A stretch of 50,708 nt of DNA from Bacteroidales bacterium. Lineage in GTDB: Bacteria; Bacteroidota; Bacteroidia; Bacteroidales; UBA932. The DNA lies in assembly GCA_017561885.1 (NCBI GenBank), contig JAFZBF010000052.1:1-50708 (forward strand), in the 5' to 3' direction. Of this stretch, positions 1 through 8,500 are shown one piece after another. The position numbers and the translations under genes were made by a program. Numbering within the stretch: position 1 is the stretch's first letter; each line of letters begins with the position of its first letter. Below the pieces are notes generated by a model, which worked only from the letters and a program-made list of their open reading frames with translations, did not search any database and had not been told where the DNA came from.

Positions 1-31
1 ACAATCTTTTCCATTTTGGAAAAACAATTTT

Positions 32-39
32 TATATTTG
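32..39 (+). promoter_or_regulatory. Housekeeping -7 box (TATATTTG)
   Basis: TATATTTG matches the Bacteroidetes primary-sigma -7 consensus TAnnTTTG and lies 43 nt before the carboxyltransferase start. No TTTG is visible at the usual ~19 nt upstream distance, so only half of the promoter is supported. Confidence 0.5.
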
Positions 40-82
40 TCCGAATTTCCCGCAGTTTTGATTTAACAACAAATAACAGTAT

Positions 83-1867
83 ATGGCAAGAGAAATAAAG
101 TTCTCTCTGGTTTACAGAGATATGTGGCAATCGTCCGGCAAATACACCGCCCGTGCCGACCAGCTTGCAGAGATCGCTCCTGTGATCATCGATATGGGCT
201 GCTTCGACCGCGTCGAGACCAACGGCGGTGCCTTCGAACAGGTACAGCTGCTTTACGGACAGAACCCCAACAAGGCCGTGCGAGCCTTCACGGCGCCCCT
301 CCACAAGGCAGGCATCCAGACTCACATGCTCGACCGCGGCCTCAACGCCCTGCGTATGTACCCGTGCCCTGTCGACGTGCGCAAGCTTATGTACAAGGTA
401 AAGCACGCTCAGGGAGTCGACATCACCCGCATCTTCGACGGACTGAACGACGCCAACAACATAATCCCCTCGATCAAATATGCTATCGAAGGAGGAATGA
501 TTCCCCAGGCATCCCTGTGTATCACTTATTCACCTATTCATACAGTAGAGTACTATACCAACCTGGCCGAGAAACTCATCGAGGCCGGTGCACAGGAAAT
601 CGCCCTCAAGGATATGGCCGGCATCGGCCGTCCCTGGTCGCTCGGACAGATTGTAGCGAACATCAAGAAGCGCCATCCCGAGACTGTGATCCAGTATCAC
701 GGCCACAGCGGCCCCGGTTTCTCCGTAGCATCAATGCTTGAAGTTGCCAAGGCAGGCTGCGACGTGCTTGACGTTGCCATCGAGCCGCTGTCGTGGGGCA
801 AGATCCATCCCGACGTAATCACCATCCGCGCGATGCTCAAGGATGCCGGTTTCCAGGTTAAGGACATCAACATGAAGGCCTATATGGAAGCACGCGCCCT
901 CACCCAGAAGTTCATCGACGACTTCCTGGGATACTTCATCGAGCCGACCAACCATCATCTGACCTCGCTGCTCGTAGGCTGCGGCCTTCCCGGCGGTATG
1001 ATGGGATCCATGATGGCAGACCTCAAGGGCGTACATCCGGCAGTCAATATGTACCTGCGCAACAACGGCAAGCCCGAAGTTGCTCTCGACGACCTGGTTG
1101 TAAAACTCTTCGAAGAGGTAGAATATGTATGGCCGAAGGTCGGTTATCCGCCGCTGGTAACCCCGTTCAGCCAGTATGTGAAGAACATCGCTCTGATGAA
1201 CATCATGGCCGAAGCCCAGGGCAAACCCCGCTACAGCCTGCTCACCGACAAGAGCATCTGGGGTATGATTCTCGGCCGAAGCGGTGTCCTTCCCGGCCCG
1301 GTTGCACCGGAGATCAAGGAACTCGCAAAGCAGCAGGGTATGGAATTCTTCGAGGGCGATGTCCAGGCTCTCTATCCCGACGATATGGACCAGTACCGCA
1401 AGGAAATGGCTGACAACGGCTGGGAACTCGGCGAGGACGACGAAGAACTCTTCGAGCTGGCAATGCACCCCACTCAGTACCGTGACTACAAGAGCGGTGC
1501 TGCCGAGGCCCGTTTCAACAAGGATCTCGAGGCTGCCAAGGCAAAGGCTGGTGCTCCGATCATCGTGAAACGCCCTGTTGTGGAAGTTCCCAAGAACGAC
1601 GCTCCCAAATTCCAGGAAGAGCATCCGAAGGCCCACGCCGTCCAGGCAGAGGCCGAGGGTCAGGTTATCTGGGAATATGACGTTGTCGACAAGTCTATGG
1701 CTCCTCGCGTAGGCAAGGCAGTCAAGGCCGGCGACGTGATCTGTCGCATCCAAACCCCTTACGCCCTCGAAGACGTGAAGGCAGCTTACTCAGGCAAGAT
1801 CGTAGCCGTTTACCCCGCCCAGGGCGACAAAGTCACCAAGAACGAAATCATCGCGTTCGTGGAATAG
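83..1867 (+). CDS. Oxaloacetate decarboxylase alpha / pyruvate carboxylase B-type carboxyltransferase, biotinyl lysine missing
   Basis: This 594-residue protein combines a carboxyltransferase TIM barrel with a C-terminal biotinyl/lipoyl-like domain, as in OadA or pyruvate carboxylase subunit B, which exchange CO2 between carboxybiotin and pyruvate/oxaloacetate. The barrel carries family landmarks: YRDMWQS in place of the usual RDxxQS, ALKDMAG with the metal-site lysine region, YHGHSGPG, and GLPGGMMGSMM. The last ~60 residues align without gaps to biotin domains, with VKAGD before and SGKIVAVYPAQGDKV after the acceptor. However, the acceptor EAMKM is replaced by QTPYA, so Tyr560 (codon 1760-1762) occupies the biotinylated-lysine position. 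It may therefore work with a separate carrier or be non-biotinylated. A -7 box lies upstream and a shared terminator follows. Confidence 0.85.
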   Translation: MAREIKFSLVYRDMWQSSGKYTARADQLAEIAPVIIDMGCFDRVETNGGAFEQVQLLYGQNPNKAVRAFTAPLHKAGIQTHMLDRGLNALRMYPCPVDVRKLMYKVKHAQGVDITRIFDGLNDANNIIPSIKYAIEGGMIPQASLCITYSPIHTVEYYTNLAEKLIEAGAQEIALKDMAGIGRPWSLGQIVANIKKRHPETVIQYHGHSGPGFSVASMLEVAKAGCDVLDVAIEPLSWGKIHPDVITIRAMLKDAGFQVKDINMKAYMEARALTQKFIDDFLGYFIEPTNHHLTSLLVGCGLPGGMMGSMMADLKGVHPAVNMYLRNNGKPEVALDDLVVKLFEEVEYVWPKVGYPPLVTPFSQYVKNIALMNIMAEAQGKPRYSLLTDKSIWGMILGRSGVLPGPVAPEIKELAKQQGMEFFEGDVQALYPDDMDQYRKEMADNGWELGEDDEELFELAMHPTQYRDYKSGAAEARFNKDLEAAKAKAGAPIIVKRPVVEVPKNDAPKFQEEHPKAHAVQAEAEGQVIWEYDVVDKSMAPRVGKAVKAGDVICRIQTPYALEDVKAAYSGKIVAVYPAQGDKVTKNEIIAFVE

Positions 1868-1890
1868 TCCTGATAAGCGAAAGACAATAT

Positions 1891-1920
1891 AAAAAACGCA
1901 TCCTGCAAGGATGCGTTTTT
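1891..1920. terminator. Bidirectional intrinsic terminator
   Basis: A GCATCC/GGATGC hairpin is flanked by A6 on the left and T6 on the right, so it can end transcripts from both strands. It sits between the convergent carboxyltransferase gene and the last gene of the AAA/MoxR/VWA operon. Confidence 0.9.
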
Positions 1921-1922
1921 TA

Positions 1923-2699
1923 TTATATATGGTGCAATTTCATTGTTGGTTTGGATATCATTGCGGGTTCAGGTGTCAGCTCTGACAGAATCGCTTCAGT
2001 GTCCTTTAACTTCTCTGCCAACTGTTCCATAGGAATATCCAGGTGAGCACTGAAAACCTGCCGCAAATACAGAGATACATTGGAGCAATCGTCGTCAAAG
2101 TCATATTGGACAGATATCCCCAAAGGCTTGAGATACTGCTCGACGAGAGGCATGAGGATGTTTTCACTCAACTCCTTTACCATCGCTGCCTGCCGCTGCT
2201 GTATCTGTTGCTCCTGTATGGCATCGAACAACAGTTTCGAACGTCTCTCAAGTTCTGGAACATCCTTGTCAAAATTAATAATATAATTGGCAATTCCCCT
2301 GGGGGAAGTCCTTTGAAAGCTAAGACTGCAATTTGCAGAATTGCCAGGACGCACATAGCATCCGTCGTCTTTCTTGTAAATCCAGTATTCCATATTTGAT
2401 AGCTGCACACGGAATATTCCCTTTGAAAAACGGACTTTATCTTTGCCGATACCGTTCTTCATCAGAGCCGCAACTACCTTTTCAGCCGCTAGCTTCCGGC
2501 TGTCTGGATGCTTGTGAGCGATCCAGCCTAACCGGCTGTTGAACACGCGTAGAACGAACATATCTCTGACCTGTCCCGGATTAACGGTCCAGTCATCATT
2601 CGATTCAAAATCCTTGAGAATATCAGAAAACGCTTCTGAAATCAGGTGCTCGACTTTCAGGTGCTCGACTTTCAAGTTGCTTAATGGATTAATGATCAT
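1923..2699 (-). CDS. Hypothetical protein, last gene of the AAA-MoxR-VWA operon
   Basis: I do not recognise this 258-residue protein. The N-terminus holds the repeated pentapeptide KVEHL KVEHL, encoded by a 15-bp tandem duplication. The middle has a KxxIYKKDDGCYVRPG-like stretch that resembles a small beta fold. The C-terminal half is predicted helical and Gln/Glu rich (EQQIQQRQAAMVKELSE), suggesting a coiled coil. No signal peptide or membrane segment is visible. It lies 15 nt downstream of the VWA gene on the same strand and ends at a bidirectional terminator, so it is most likely an accessory subunit of the MoxR/VWA machinery. That role is inferred only from position. Confidence 0.75.
   Translation of the reverse strand: MIINPLSNLKVEHLKVEHLISEAFSDILKDFESNDDWTVNPGQVRDMFVLRVFNSRLGWIAHKHPDSRKLAAEKVVAALMKNGIGKDKVRFSKGIFRVQLSNMEYWIYKKDDGCYVRPGNSANCSLSFQRTSPRGIANYIINFDKDVPELERRSKLLFDAIQEQQIQQRQAAMVKELSENILMPLVEQYLKPLGISVQYDFDDDCSNVSLYLRQVFSAHLDIPMEQLAEKLKDTEAILSELTPEPAMISKPTMKLHHI
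2644..2673. repeat. 15-bp perfect tandem duplication, in frame
   Basis: AGGTGCTCGACTTTC occurs twice back to back and encodes the KVEHL KVEHL repeat near the N-terminus of the minus-strand hypothetical protein. Fifteen bases keep the frame, so gain or loss of a unit would alter length without breaking the protein. Confidence 0.9.
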
Positions 2700-2714
2700 T
2701 TTGATATTCTTTAT

Positions 2715-3833
2715 TTATTGTAATTCTATTGTGCATACACGGCCGGATTTCTCCATCCAGTGATGGTGTATCTCATAACAGTGTTCGTCCTGGCATACCC
2801 AGATTATCTTGCAACTCATATGTTCAGGTATTTTGGGCATACGTGCATATCCGTCTGTCAGGATCACCAGGCCTTCATATCCTTTCTCTGCGGCATAATC
2901 AATCGGCTCCTGGAAACTGGTTCCTCCACGGCCTATGGCAATGACTTCCTGCATTGCCTTCTTGAGACTTTGTACCACCCTCACGCCCTGGTCGAACTGG
3001 ATGACGTCGACCGACTCGAAGCCATAGCGGAACGCGCTGTTCACGACACCGAAGAAATAGCTGAGGCTTTCGGACGAGATCGATCCGCTCACGTCTACTG
3101 CCACCAGCAGCTTTGTGTTGAAACGACGTATCGAACCCATATTCTCGTAGCCGGTTCTCCTGTTCGGCTTCATTCTGGTGAGTTTGCGCTCAGATGAGAG
3201 GATGCTGGCTCGGAAGCCGCTGAACACGTTCCGCCAGTTGATTCTGGCTTTGGTCGAAGCTTTTAGATGCTCCGCAAACTTGCCGGCAAGGGAACCCCAG
3301 TCCGTGCAGCCCTCGATGACCTCGTTTATCATAGCGATTGTAAGTTCGTCTTCTTCCCACAGTTCGGAGAGATCCTTGTTTTTGTCCGACTGCCTGTCGC
3401 TGGTGCCGCTGCCACTGTCATTGTCACCTTCGGGCAGCAGGGACTGGATCTTGCGTGAATACCATTCATAGGGCATTCCGTCAGGCAGGTCAAAATCGGC
3501 CGGTTTTTCGATATTGAACGCTAGATACTCGTAGTTGTCACCGACAACTACATTGGAACCAAGTGCGATGGCTTCAAGGCTGCAGCCTTCCGGCTTTCTC
3601 TCGTACGGATGCTTGAGCAGGATGCGGACAGCCTCGGTGCGCAGCGCCTCGTCCAGGGCGGCGTCGCTCATCTCCTTTATGAAATCGGGATTGTACTCGA
3701 TGCGGCGCCGGCCGGACCTTACCGGGCAGGCCATTTCAGGATTGGGCACCAGTTCGTGAGTGCAGAGCACCTGGAAGAGAGCCGGCTCCTGGAGAAACCA
3801 GTGTTCGAGTATGTCCGCGAGGCGCTTCTCCAT
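2715..3833 (-). CDS. VWA-domain protein, DUF2201/COG3864-like partner of MoxR
   Basis: This 372-residue protein has an N-terminal helical putative metallopeptidase-like region (DUF2201 type) and a C-terminal von Willebrand A domain. The VWA domain shows an intact metal-ion-dependent adhesion site: DVSGS with D247, S249 and S251, then GGTSFQEP and LTDGYARM. In the N-terminal part the zinc-peptidase signature is degenerate (KHPYER, no HExxH), so hydrolysis is doubtful. MoxR-family ATPases typically work with such VWA proteins, as in RavA-ViaA, to remodel or insert cofactors into target complexes. Its start is 1 nt from the stop of the MoxR gene, implying translational coupling and a physical complex. 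Confidence 0.85.
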   Translation of the reverse strand: MEKRLADILEHWFLQEPALFQVLCTHELVPNPEMACPVRSGRRRIEYNPDFIKEMSDAALDEALRTEAVRILLKHPYERKPEGCSLEAIALGSNVVVGDNYEYLAFNIEKPADFDLPDGMPYEWYSRKIQSLLPEGDNDSGSGTSDRQSDKNKDLSELWEEDELTIAMINEVIEGCTDWGSLAGKFAEHLKASTKARINWRNVFSGFRASILSSERKLTRMKPNRRTGYENMGSIRRFNTKLLVAVDVSGSISSESLSYFFGVVNSAFRYGFESVDVIQFDQGVRVVQSLKKAMQEVIAIGRGGTSFQEPIDYAAEKGYEGLVILTDGYARMPKIPEHMSCKIIWVCQDEHCYEIHHHWMEKSGRVCTIELQ

Positions 3834-3834
3834 T

Positions 3835-4914
3835 TTACTTTATGCCTTTTACATACGAGATGAACATCATAGTCAGCACCTGACATTCCCTGGCAATATA
3901 TGACACTGCTTCGGGATAGGTTTTCTGGACGAACAGGTTGGCGAAGTGGGCGGCAGCCTCCTTCTTCGACTTGGTGAGGAAGGTGAAGTAGTCCTCAAGA
4001 TTGGTTCTGGCATTCACCTTGTCTTCAGCCGGCACTTTTTCCACCTCCAGAAAACGGTAGATGCCTTCGTTGACCACGGAGAGCTGATGCAACTGGTAGC
4101 TCTCCAGTTCCCTCTGCACATCGTGGAAGTTCATTATGACTTCACGGGCAGGTACAATCTTCTGCCTTGCGACACTGTTCATAAAGGCGCTGGCAGCCTT
4201 CGGGCCGACTACGCTCGAAATGACCTTTGTGAGCACCGGACTGAGTTCCTCGGAGTCGCTGATGATGTCTGATACGCGTTTCCAGCCGCGGCGGTCCGGA
4301 GTCTTGTCCAGGCCGGTGTCTTCGCCTTCCCTGGAATCCGGATCCATATCCAGCCACAGTTTGTTTTCTTGGATGAAGTCGATGACACGGCTGTCGACAC
4401 CGGTTTTCTTCGCCCAGAGCAGCCACTCTTCCACCGTAGGACGGAAATTTACGATGTTGAAACGGCTCACCAGCGCCGGGTCAAGGTCAGTCAGCTGATA
4501 CTGGTCGCCTGCGTTCACGGCGCTGATGATGCGGCTGCCTTCCGGGAGCCGGCGCCCGGCCAGCTTGCGGTTGAGCGCAAGGTCCATTATGGTCTGGAGA
4601 ATCTCGGGACGGGCGCGGTTGAGCTCGTCGAGGAACAGTACGATGGGTTTGCCGTCGAGGGGAAACCAGTAAGGCGGCATAAAATCCGTCTTGCCCGTCG
4701 CCTCGTTCTTGGTCGGAATGCCGATGAGATCTCCCGGGTCGCTCATCTGCCCCAGGAACAGGGCCACTACGGGCATTTCTTTCTGTGCATAGTAGTCTGT
4801 CAATATCTCAGATTTGCCTATGCCGTGCTTTCCAACCAGCATAAGGTTGTGGCCGGCAGGGGTAATGTCAAGGAGCTGAAGCAGCTCGGTGGTGTTTACA
4901 TTTATGTTTGCCAT
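3835..4914 (-). CDS. MoxR-family AAA+ ATPase
   Basis: This is a 359-residue AAA+ ATPase of the MoxR group. Walker A is GKHGIGKS (28-35), Walker B is VLFLDELNRA (92-101), sensor 1 is SAVNAGD (131-137), and DPALVSRF (145-152) contains the likely arginine-finger region. I chose the ATG at 4914 because it begins MANINVNT 1 nt after the stop of the preceding AAA gene. A longer in-frame extension to 5046 overlaps that gene and has no homology-like character. It is expected to drive ATP-dependent remodelling together with the adjacent VWA protein. Confidence 0.9.
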   Translation of the reverse strand: MANINVNTTELLQLLDITPAGHNLMLVGKHGIGKSEILTDYYAQKEMPVVALFLGQMSDPGDLIGIPTKNEATGKTDFMPPYWFPLDGKPIVLFLDELNRARPEILQTIMDLALNRKLAGRRLPEGSRIISAVNAGDQYQLTDLDPALVSRFNIVNFRPTVEEWLLWAKKTGVDSRVIDFIQENKLWLDMDPDSREGEDTGLDKTPDRRGWKRVSDIISDSEELSPVLTKVISSVVGPKAASAFMNSVARQKIVPAREVIMNFHDVQRELESYQLHQLSVVNEGIYRFLEVEKVPAEDKVNARTNLEDYFTFLTKSKKEAAAHFANLFVQKTYPEAVSYIARECQVLTMMFISYVKGIK

Positions 4915-4915
4915 A

Positions 4916-6601
4916 TTACTGTCCGAAACCGATTTTTGTGCGTTTGTTGCCATGGTTGAGTATTTCCTCCCTGCAGTAGCTGTCCAGAGTGGAGAGTGTC
5001 GGTTTGTTGCCCGAAATGACATACTCCACAGTGCTCTTGCGGGCAATGTTTTCTATGTTGCCGCCCGAAAAGGTGTATCTGCCTGCAAGAGTATCTGCGT
5101 CATTGTCCGACAGGCTGGTAATCATGGACTTCCAGATTTTTGCCCTGGATTCTTTCTCCGGCAGCTTGAACTCCACCTTGTAGATGAACCTGCGCTCGAA
5201 GGCAGGGTCGAGGTTTGTCAAGAGGTTTGTTGTGGCTATCAGTATGCCATCAATTTTCTCCATTTCCTCCAATATTATATTCTGCAGAGAGTTATTCATC
5301 TGGTCGACGCTGTGCTCGATGTTTTCGAAGCGCTTGCTAAAGATGGCGTCCGCTTCGTTGAAGAACAGTATGGGCGCTTTTTCTTTCGAGCGACAGAGGG
5401 AGCGGTACAGCTCGAACAGACCTTTCACAGACTTCTCGCTGTCGCCTACCCATTTGCTCTTGAGCTTAGACATATCTACCAGCAAGATATCCCGTCCGCT
5501 CTTGCGGGCCAGCTCATACACGCTGGCTGTCTTCCCAGTTCCCGGAGCACCATAGAATATTGCATTGAAACCCTTTCTCATACCGGTCGATAAAAGACGG
5601 CTCTGCACATTCGTGAAGTTCTCTGCTTCCAGGAGGCTCTCGAGACGGGCAATCTGCGCGGCCTCGGCGTCGTTATAGAACAACTGTCTGGCCTGGATGA
5701 ACTGGGCGCTTATCAGGTCCTTATGGTGAACGGCTCTTTTTTGAGAAATTTTAACATCGCAGAAATACTCGGATTTTACCTCGTCCGAGAGGGTAAGAGC
5801 ATTGGTGTCGGCCATTCCGTCTGCGATGGCAAAATTGACCAGTCCGTCTATCTGCATTGGGAGAAGCTCGTCTGCAATAGAGTTTTCGATGTCGAGGCAA
5901 TCTGAAAATCGGGTAAGTACATCGATGCTTATCGACTCTTCCCCGTCGTTGACATAGCAGTTGCACAGAAAGAAAAACATTCTGCGCTCCGAAGGGGAGC
6001 AATCTGTGTAGAGAGAAGAATTCAGCGCTTTCTCGCAGAACTGAAGATGACAATTGTACTTCACCAGACAGTCAAGCTCCTCAATAAGACGTTCGTCGTC
6101 GAATATATCGTCCCACCAGTATTTGAAGTTTTTTTTCAGACGTGAGAAGAACTCAGCCGGAGTAAGGCCGGATAGCTTGACGGGTACGAAGGCTTCGTTG
6201 TTCTCGATGGCTGTCTGAGCAGCAGCCGTCACCCTGAAACACTTGCGTCCAATACGGTTGCCGTAAATCTGTATGATGCCCAGTCTTTCCATATCGTTCA
6301 GCTTCTTATGAAAAGGTATGAACTCTATGTTGGTACAGCCAAGAAAGTCCGCAATGTCTTCATTGTCCATAAGATTGTGAGTGTTGGTCTTTTCAAGAAT
6401 CGCCGCCATCATTACCGTGCAGTAGTTGTCAATGTTGAAAAAGGAGGACACGTAGTCGATATCGTCCTTGAGTTTATCCCTGGCTTCGGCCGAGAAGCCG
6501 GTTTCGCTGACTTTCTTGTAAATACGGTTCAAGCAGGCTGTCTGAGTCTGCTGATTCAAATCCTCGGAAACGAATGACTTTCTTCTACTGGGCATAGGCA
6601 T
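4916..6601 (-). CDS. AAA ATPase (classic AAA clade) with N-terminal winged-helix-like region
   Basis: This 561-residue protein heads the operon. Residues ~60-140 (EDIADFLGC ... MERLGIIQIYG) look like a winged-helix module, followed by a variable helical region. The C-terminal half is a Cdc48/FtsH/spastin-like AAA module: Walker A GAPGTGKT (351-358), a pore-loop-like SKWVGDSEKS, Walker B ILFFNEADAI in which the usual Asp is Asn415, and an arginine-finger motif DPAFERRF. The Asn in Walker B may slow hydrolysis, although Glu416 is kept. A G(A/T)AA-N19-TATATA promoter stands 34 nt upstream. Grouping with MoxR and VWA suggests a three-component chaperone or conflict system. Confidence 0.85.
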   Translation of the reverse strand: MPMPSRRKSFVSEDLNQQTQTACLNRIYKKVSETGFSAEARDKLKDDIDYVSSFFNIDNYCTVMMAAILEKTNTHNLMDNEDIADFLGCTNIEFIPFHKKLNDMERLGIIQIYGNRIGRKCFRVTAAAQTAIENNEAFVPVKLSGLTPAEFFSRLKKNFKYWWDDIFDDERLIEELDCLVKYNCHLQFCEKALNSSLYTDCSPSERRMFFFLCNCYVNDGEESISIDVLTRFSDCLDIENSIADELLPMQIDGLVNFAIADGMADTNALTLSDEVKSEYFCDVKISQKRAVHHKDLISAQFIQARQLFYNDAEAAQIARLESLLEAENFTNVQSRLLSTGMRKGFNAIFYGAPGTGKTASVYELARKSGRDILLVDMSKLKSKWVGDSEKSVKGLFELYRSLCRSKEKAPILFFNEADAIFSKRFENIEHSVDQMNNSLQNIILEEMEKIDGILIATTNLLTNLDPAFERRFIYKVEFKLPEKESRAKIWKSMITSLSDNDADTLAGRYTFSGGNIENIARKSTVEYVISGNKPTLSTLDSYCREEILNHGNKRTKIGFGQ

Positions 6602-6635
6602 AAATGACTTGTTGGTTATTCTGCTTCTTCGCTAT

Positions 6636-6664
6636 TATATACTCCAGTGCCGTGCTGTTCTTAC
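6636..6664 (-). promoter_or_regulatory. GTAA-N19-TATATA promoter, AAA/MoxR/VWA operon
   Basis: On the minus strand GTAA (6664-6661) is followed by exactly 19 nt and then TATATA (6641-6636), with GGAG just before it. It is divergent from the equivalent site of the RpoD-like sigma gene. It belongs to a set of eleven identically spaced sites in the window. Confidence 0.65.
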
Positions 6665-6689
6665 TTCCTTTTCCTTTTTTTTGACTGTC

Positions 6690-6718
6690 GAAAGAAATTG
6701 AAGGGCAGAGAGTATATA
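6690..6718 (+). promoter_or_regulatory. GAAA-N19-TATATA promoter, sigma-factor gene
   Basis: GAAA (6690-6693), 19 nt, then TATATA (6713-6718), preceded by GAGAG. The start codon at 6735 is only 16 nt further on, giving a very short leader. If this sigma factor reads the motif, the gene is autoregulated. Confidence 0.65.
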
Positions 6719-6734
6719 GTGTTGACATACGACC

Positions 6735-7580
6735 ATGAAACAGATAAAAATCACACCTTGCGTCACAGTCCGTTCCGATACTGTCGATGCATATCTTCGC
6801 GATCTCAATCAGCTGGAGCTAGTTTCTACTGAAGAGGAAGTTGAGCTTGCCATCAGGATCCACTCTGGAGATGAGCAGGCTTACCGTCGTCTCGTCGAGG
6901 CCAATCTCCGTTTTGTAGTGTCCGTAGCAAAGCAGTACCAGAACAAGGGGCTTGATCTGGCGGATTTGATTGCTGAGGGCAATCTCGGTCTGATGAAGGC
7001 GGCGTTGAAGTTTGACCCGAGCCGCGGGTTCAAGTTCATCTCATACGCTGTGTGGTGGATACGCCAGCAGATTATGCAGGCGCTGTCCGAAAAGGTGCGA
7101 ATCGTCAGACTCCCGTTAAACAAAATTGCTGTCCTCAACAAAATGAACAAGGCGCGGGGAGAATTCCTGCAGGAAAATGAGCGCGAACCCAGTGATGCAG
7201 AATTGGCTGCATTGATGGATATTTCACCCGATAAACTTGAATGTACAGATATCACTATGCTGTCTCTTGACTATCCGATAGGGGAGGATCAGGACAATAC
7301 ACTTGCCGATATCATCCCTGACAGAAGCATTCCTGCGACGGACAGCCAGATGGATGTGGAGTCTCTCCGCAACGACATCCATAATTTGATGACAGTGCTG
7401 AATATGCGCGAGCGCCGTGTGCTGGAGCTAAATTTTGGGATTGGATGCCAGGCTATGTCGCTTGATGAGATCGGTGCTGAGATGGACCTCACCCGTGAGC
7501 GCGTGCGCCAGCTGAAGATGAAGGCTCTCCACAAGCTGTCGCATCCAGCCGTCCGGTCTAAACTAGTGCAATATCTTTAA
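6735..7580 (+). CDS. RpoD-like sigma-70 factor (group 2, alternative primary-like)
   Basis: This 281-residue sigma factor is built like the short Bacteroidetes RpoD. It has region 1.2 (TVDAYLRDLNQLELVSTEEEVELAIRI), region 2 with NLRFVVSVAKQY, DLIAEGNLGLMKA and KFISYAVWWIRQQIMQAL, region 3 starting IVRLPLNKI, and region 4 with a helix-turn-helix in SLDEIGAEMDLTRERVRQLK. Compared with the housekeeping RpoD as I remember it, it diverges after the conserved WWIRQ (here QIMQALSEKV), in region 3 and in 4.1, so I read it as a paralogue rather than the housekeeping factor. It carries the GAAA-N19-TATATA promoter and is probably cotranscribed with the SLOG gene 17 nt downstream. It is the best candidate for recognising that promoter class. 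Confidence 0.9.
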   Translation: MKQIKITPCVTVRSDTVDAYLRDLNQLELVSTEEEVELAIRIHSGDEQAYRRLVEANLRFVVSVAKQYQNKGLDLADLIAEGNLGLMKAALKFDPSRGFKFISYAVWWIRQQIMQALSEKVRIVRLPLNKIAVLNKMNKARGEFLQENEREPSDAELAALMDISPDKLECTDITMLSLDYPIGEDQDNTLADIIPDRSIPATDSQMDVESLRNDIHNLMTVLNMRERRVLELNFGIGCQAMSLDEIGAEMDLTRERVRQLKMKALHKLSHPAVRSKLVQYL

Positions 7581-7597
7581 CACACATACATACATTG

Positions 7598-8500
7598 ATG
7601 AAACTGAAATTTTACGAAGACACATCCGTTTTCTATGAAGATGGAAAACTGACAGAAGAGCCAGAAGAAACTCTTGAGGAACTGATGAAACAGTACAGGC
7701 ACAACTACGATGTGTATTCAAAAGGAAAACGCAAGATGGTCGAGGCCGCACGCCCGTATACAAAGTGGTACTGGATCAACAACATGGAACCAGTCTTCAT
7801 TGAAGATCATGCGAGGAACTACGGCCACCGGACCAGGGCGAATGCTGCCTGGTCAGATATTACGCTGGCTCTGGCAACGGACTTTTCTTCTCCCGGGGAG
7901 ATTACGACAAGAAATGCTGCGGGGGACAAGTACCTCCGCTATCAGCTGACCCACAATCTGAAAAACATTGTGATATTCAGTCGGGATGGAGAAAGAGAGG
8001 CGAGGAAGATTGCTCAGATGATACGCAGCCATACTTGCTATAAGGAAGATGGTATACGCCTGAATATTGCAGGCAACGGCCTGGTGACTCTGCTGAAGAG
8101 CGGAGTTGATACCGGACTTGTGGCTTCTTTTATCGAAACTGTCTTTGATGTATGCAAAGAAGAAGGCGTCAAGATCCTGGAAGTGCGGTCAGGTGGCCAG
8201 TCAGGAGTGGATGAGGCTGGCATTATTGCTGCGCAGCGCAGTAAGATCAAGTGCAGTGTCCTGGCTCCGAAAGGTTACCGGTGGAGAGATAAGAAGGGTG
8301 ACGAGAAGGAGGGCAAAGCCTCTTTTGTAAAACGATTCAAGGAGGAATACATCGATCAAGATGCCTGGAAGAAGGCTAAGCCGGAAGAATATACTGATTC
8401 CGGACTGGCTGAGTTCAACTGCTCTAATGCCCTGGATTATCTCAGCTACGAAATCGACCTGAAAATAATGCACATCAACGCTCAGGAGGCAAACAAGTAG
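7598..8500 (+). CDS. SLOG-superfamily protein, circularly permuted YpsA type
   Basis: This 300-residue protein has a C-terminal nucleotide-binding SLOG domain. The glycine-rich loop GGQSGVDEAG (199-208) and the later APKGYRWRDKKG are typical of cpYpsA-like proteins, which are related to DprA/Smf and to LOG hydrolases and are thought to bind nucleotides or ADP-ribose derivatives. The N-terminal ~100 residues contain WYWINNMEPVFIEDHARNYGHRTRAN, which I cannot place. I start at ATG 7598 rather than the adjacent TTG at 7595. It follows the sigma gene by 17 nt and its 3' end overlaps the convergent orphan gene by 19 nt. A role in sensing a nucleotide signal is inference. Confidence 0.7.
   Translation: MKLKFYEDTSVFYEDGKLTEEPEETLEELMKQYRHNYDVYSKGKRKMVEAARPYTKWYWINNMEPVFIEDHARNYGHRTRANAAWSDITLALATDFSSPGEITTRNAAGDKYLRYQLTHNLKNIVIFSRDGEREARKIAQMIRSHTCYKEDGIRLNIAGNGLVTLLKSGVDTGLVASFIETVFDVCKEEGVKILEVRSGGQSGVDEAGIIAAQRSKIKCSVLAPKGYRWRDKKGDEKEGKASFVKRFKEEYIDQDAWKKAKPEEYTDSGLAEFNCSNALDYLSYEIDLKIMHINAQEANK

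Noticed and set aside
4915..5046. N-terminal extension of the MoxR gene to 5046
   Set aside because: It overlaps the preceding AAA gene; ATG 4914 sits 1 nt after that gene's stop and starts a normal MoxR protein.
6735..7580. The sigma gene as the housekeeping RpoD
   Set aside because: The sequence diverges from the Bacteroidales RpoD I remember after the conserved WWIRQ, in region 3 and in region 4.1, and its context and promoter are accessory. It cannot be fully excluded without the genome.
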